From Clostridiales bacterium UBA2432 (GTDB taxonomy: Bacteria; Bacillota; Clostridia; Lachnospirales; Vallitaleaceae), in NCBI GenBank assembly GCA_002342805.1, contig DDQW01000066.1, positions 1 through 24,369 on the forward strand: DNA of 24,369 nucleotides, written 5' to 3'. A model generated the notes under the pieces. That model saw only the letters and a program-made list of their open reading frames with translations. It had not been told where the DNA came from and made no database searches. Of this stretch, positions 22,993 to 24,369 are shown piece by piece (the first letter of the stretch is position 1; each line of letters opens with the position of its first letter). A program made the position numbers and the translations under genes.

Positions 22993-23021
22993 TTTACGCT
23001 CGATTTAAGTCATCGTATAAT
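22993..23021 (+). promoter_or_regulatory. Promoter of the 23074-24080 pair
   Basis: TTTACG (22993-22998), 17-bp spacer, TATAAT (23016-23021). ATCGTAT (23012-23018) over the -10 and ATACGAT (23045-23051) downstream make a 7-bp inverted repeat that might be an operator. Confidence 0.6.
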
Positions 23022-23073
23022 GAAACTATGATTAAATATATATCATACGATAAAATGTGAAGGAGGGTATCAA

Positions 23074-23409
23074 ATGAACAAGATCAAAATAGAGGGACAA
23101 TCCATTTTCGGATTTATTGTATTACTAGTCGGTTTAGTTATGTTATTAAACGGGCTTGACATTATTTCGGCGGACATAAGTATTGCTAAGTACTGGCCGA
23201 TTATTTTGATTGTCTTAGGTGTGGTCAAGATTATCAATTATGATGAATCATCATTTTGGGGTGGAATCTTATTGATTATCGGAGTCTATTTCTTACTTTC
23301 AAATCTTGATGTGGCATGGGTCCAAAATATTCGTTTTACATCAGTTTTTTGGCCATTTGTGGTTATATTGATTGGATTATCCTTAGTTTTTCCTAAAAAA
23401 AGTCACTAG
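23074..23409 (+). CDS. LiaI/LiaF-like small membrane protein (DUF5668 type)
   Basis: 111 aa, with four hydrophobic segments (about 10-27, 38-55, 60-75 and 88-106) and the repeated pattern YWPIILIVLGVVKII / FWPFVVILIGLSLVF, typical of the LiaI-LiaF-like transmembrane region. Members often belong to envelope-stress systems, but many are stand-alone, and no LiaRS-type two-component genes are seen here. AGGAGG lies 6 bases before the ATG. The VTT-domain gene follows after 32 bases, probably in the same operon. Function is not established. Confidence 0.78.
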   Translation: MNKIKIEGQSIFGFIVLLVGLVMLLNGLDIISADISIAKYWPIILIVLGVVKIINYDESSFWGGILLIIGVYFLLSNLDVAWVQNIRFTSVFWPFVVILIGLSLVFPKKSH

Positions 23410-23441
23410 ATATAGTTTGAGTAATTAAAAGGGGTGAGACT

Positions 23442-24080
23442 ATGAAAGAATGGATCATACGCATATTAGAACCGGATTTTTATGAACCGATTGTAGAGTT
23501 TTTAGGTCCTTTTGGTTTTCTAGCTGGAATCCTATTGGCTATGATTGAGTCTTTTGTCCCACCTTTGCCTTTGGCAGCATTTGTAACAATAAATGTAATT
23601 ATTTTTGGGTTTGTATTAGGATATGTTTTATCCTACGTAGGGACAGTAACAGGTTCATATTTAGTTTTTTTGTTACTTCAAAAATATGGCAGTAAATATA
23701 TGCACAAATACATTGAAAAGCACCCAAAAGCACAATCATTATTTACGTGGATTCATGAAAAAGGTGTATTTCCCTTATTTTTATTATTGACATTCCCCTT
23801 TACACCTTCTGTTATTGTAGGCGGATTAGCTGCATTTGCAGAGATTCGACCCAAAGATTATCTTCTAGCTTTAATACCCGGAAAATTATTTATGGTTATG
23901 TCTCTAACAATTATTGGCGTAAATATACAGTCTTTTTTTGAAAAACCCATACGTTCAGTGGGATTTATCGTTCTCGTTTTATCGGTTTCCCTTGTCGCAA
24001 AGCAAGTCTTAGCCATATACGAACGTAAAGTACTGCGGTATCGAATTAAACATCACTATATCCAAAAAGATAAGAAATGA
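23442..24080 (+). CDS. VTT-domain (DedA/TVP38/TMEM64-type) membrane protein
   Basis: 212 aa, about five to six hydrophobic segments. The VTT/DedA pattern is visible: FLAGILLAMIESFVPPLPLAAFV (re-entrant loop with the conserved acidic residue and prolines, about 27-49), a GxxxGSYLVFLLLQKYG segment, and FPFTPSVIVGGLAAFAEI with a proline-rich second re-entrant loop, then PGKLFMV. Such proteins act in membrane homeostasis, and some are undecaprenyl-phosphate or phospholipid transporters. AAGGGGTGAG precedes the ATG. It lies 32 bases after the LiaF-like gene, consistent with a shared envelope role. Substrate is not readable. Confidence 0.85.
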   Translation: MKEWIIRILEPDFYEPIVEFLGPFGFLAGILLAMIESFVPPLPLAAFVTINVIIFGFVLGYVLSYVGTVTGSYLVFLLLQKYGSKYMHKYIEKHPKAQSLFTWIHEKGVFPLFLLLTFPFTPSVIVGGLAAFAEIRPKDYLLALIPGKLFMVMSLTIIGVNIQSFFEKPIRSVGFIVLVLSVSLVAKQVLAIYERKVLRYRIKHHYIQKDKK

Positions 24081-24108
24081 GTAATTTATTTTTTTTTATA
24101 ATAAACTA

Positions 24109-24138
24109 TTGACTTTTATAAAGGAGTGATGATATAAT
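24109..24138 (+). promoter_or_regulatory. rRNA-type promoter P1
   Basis: TTGACT (24109-24114), 18-bp spacer, TATAAT (24133-24138) preceded by TGA, so the -10 is extended. The expected start lies near TTTCGCTG (24142-24149). Confidence 0.75.
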
Positions 24139-24216
24139 ACATTTCGCTGCTAAGGAAAGAATACATGAAACAATGAATTGAATCGAAGTAGCAAACGTAA
24201 TTATTTAAAAAAGTTG

Positions 24217-24245
24217 TTGACACAGTCGGTGAGATATGATATTAT
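24217..24245 (+). promoter_or_regulatory. rRNA-type promoter P2
   Basis: Perfect TTGACA (24217-24222), 17-bp spacer, TATTAT (24240-24245). A TATAAT also begins 3 bases later, at 24243. The expected start lies at about TTCGCTG (24250-24256). Confidence 0.8.
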
Positions 24246-24249
24246 AATC

Positions 24250-24270
24250 TTCGCTGACAAAAACAGCGAA
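24250..24270 (+). other. Hairpin at the predicted 5' end of the P2 transcript
   Basis: TTCGCTG (24250-24256) and CAGCGAA (24264-24270) form a perfect 7-bp stem with loop ACAAAAA. No U-tract follows, so it is not a terminator; it may protect the 5' end or help processing. Confidence 0.65.
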
Positions 24271-24287
24271 ACACAGAAAAAATACAA

Positions 24288-24309
24288 TGAACTTTTGATA
24301 ATTGAATAG
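24288..24309 (+). promoter_or_regulatory. boxA-like antitermination element
   Basis: The stretch around ACTTTTGATAATTGAATAG resembles the CTTTGAAAACTGAATA element found in rRNA leaders of Firmicutes, where Nus factors bind. The match is by eye and imperfect. Confidence 0.45.
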
Positions 24310-24369
24310 TGAAGTAAACCAAGTTATACCTAAAAAATTCTTGAGAGATCAAGTAAAAGTAATAGCGAA

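Larger units (their letters stand above)
24081..24369 (+). other. Upstream and leader region of a probable rRNA operon
   Basis: These 289 bases hold no gene. They contain two strong tandem promoters, a hairpin at the predicted start of the second transcript, a boxA-like element and a small CTTGA/TCAAG hairpin (24340-24353). This arrangement is typical of the region before 16S rRNA in Clostridia. The 16S 5' end is not inside the window, so the rRNA link is inferred. Confidence 0.75.

Noticed and set aside
1..24369. CRISPR array, tRNA genes, insertion sequence or prophage
   Set aside because: No regularly spaced repeats, cloverleaf-like sequences, transposase, integrase or phage structural genes were seen on either strand.
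24310..24369. Start of 16S rRNA within the window
   Set aside because: The conserved 16S 5' sequence is not present by 24369; only the leader is included.

Overview
The window is AT-rich DNA from a low-GC Gram-positive anaerobe, most likely a Clostridia member of the Lachnospirales type. This is inferred from strong AGGAGG ribosome sites, sigma-A type promoters, an oxygen-independent class III ribonucleotide reductase, DUF5702/TadE-type pilin-like genes and a B. subtilis-type ThyA. It reads as ordinary chromosome: I see no integrase, transposase, phage module, CRISPR array or tRNA. The right end runs into the promoter and leader of what is probably an rRNA operon; the 16S gene itself is outside the window.

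Layout. (1) 8-3766, plus strand: AAC(3)-family acetyltransferase, a VanW-PhzF fusion protein, a dienelactone-hydrolase-like alpha/beta hydrolase and a HAD phosphatase, in a tight operon-like run. (2) 3820-4692, minus: a J1-crystallin-like ADP-ribosylglycohydrolase homologue. (3) 4803-7939, plus: a membrane-anchored protein of unknown function, a small unknown protein and an ABCB-type half-transporter, closed by a bidirectional terminator. (4) 7994-9926, minus: a TrmB-type regulator directly followed by lysA, sharing a divergent promoter region with rarA (10069-11394, plus). (5) 11391-11606, minus: a small two-helix membrane protein; then plus-strand TPR lipoprotein, hflX and a DUF2752 membrane protein (11698-14602). 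(6) 14607-18414: two NrdR boxes and a good promoter ahead of nrdD (with a fused C-terminal redoxin domain), thyA and folA, a deoxynucleotide-supply operon. (7) 18500-22960: a DUF5702-type large surface/pilus-associated protein that seems to start at a rare ATT codon, followed by two TadE-like pilin-like proteins, one with two Ada-like Cys/His modules at its C terminus. (8) 23074-24080: a LiaI/LiaF-like small membrane protein and a DedA/TVP38-type (VTT) membrane protein. (9) 24081-24369: tandem rRNA-type promoters with a leader.

The most unusual items are the VanW-PhzF fusion, the NrdD-redoxin fusion under an NrdR operator whose second box doubles as a terminator, the ATT start with an inverted repeat that could hide its ribosome site in read-through mRNA, and the TadE-like protein with paired zinc-type modules in a cluster that has no Tad secretion machinery in view. 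All function calls are from reading the sequence; no database search was run.
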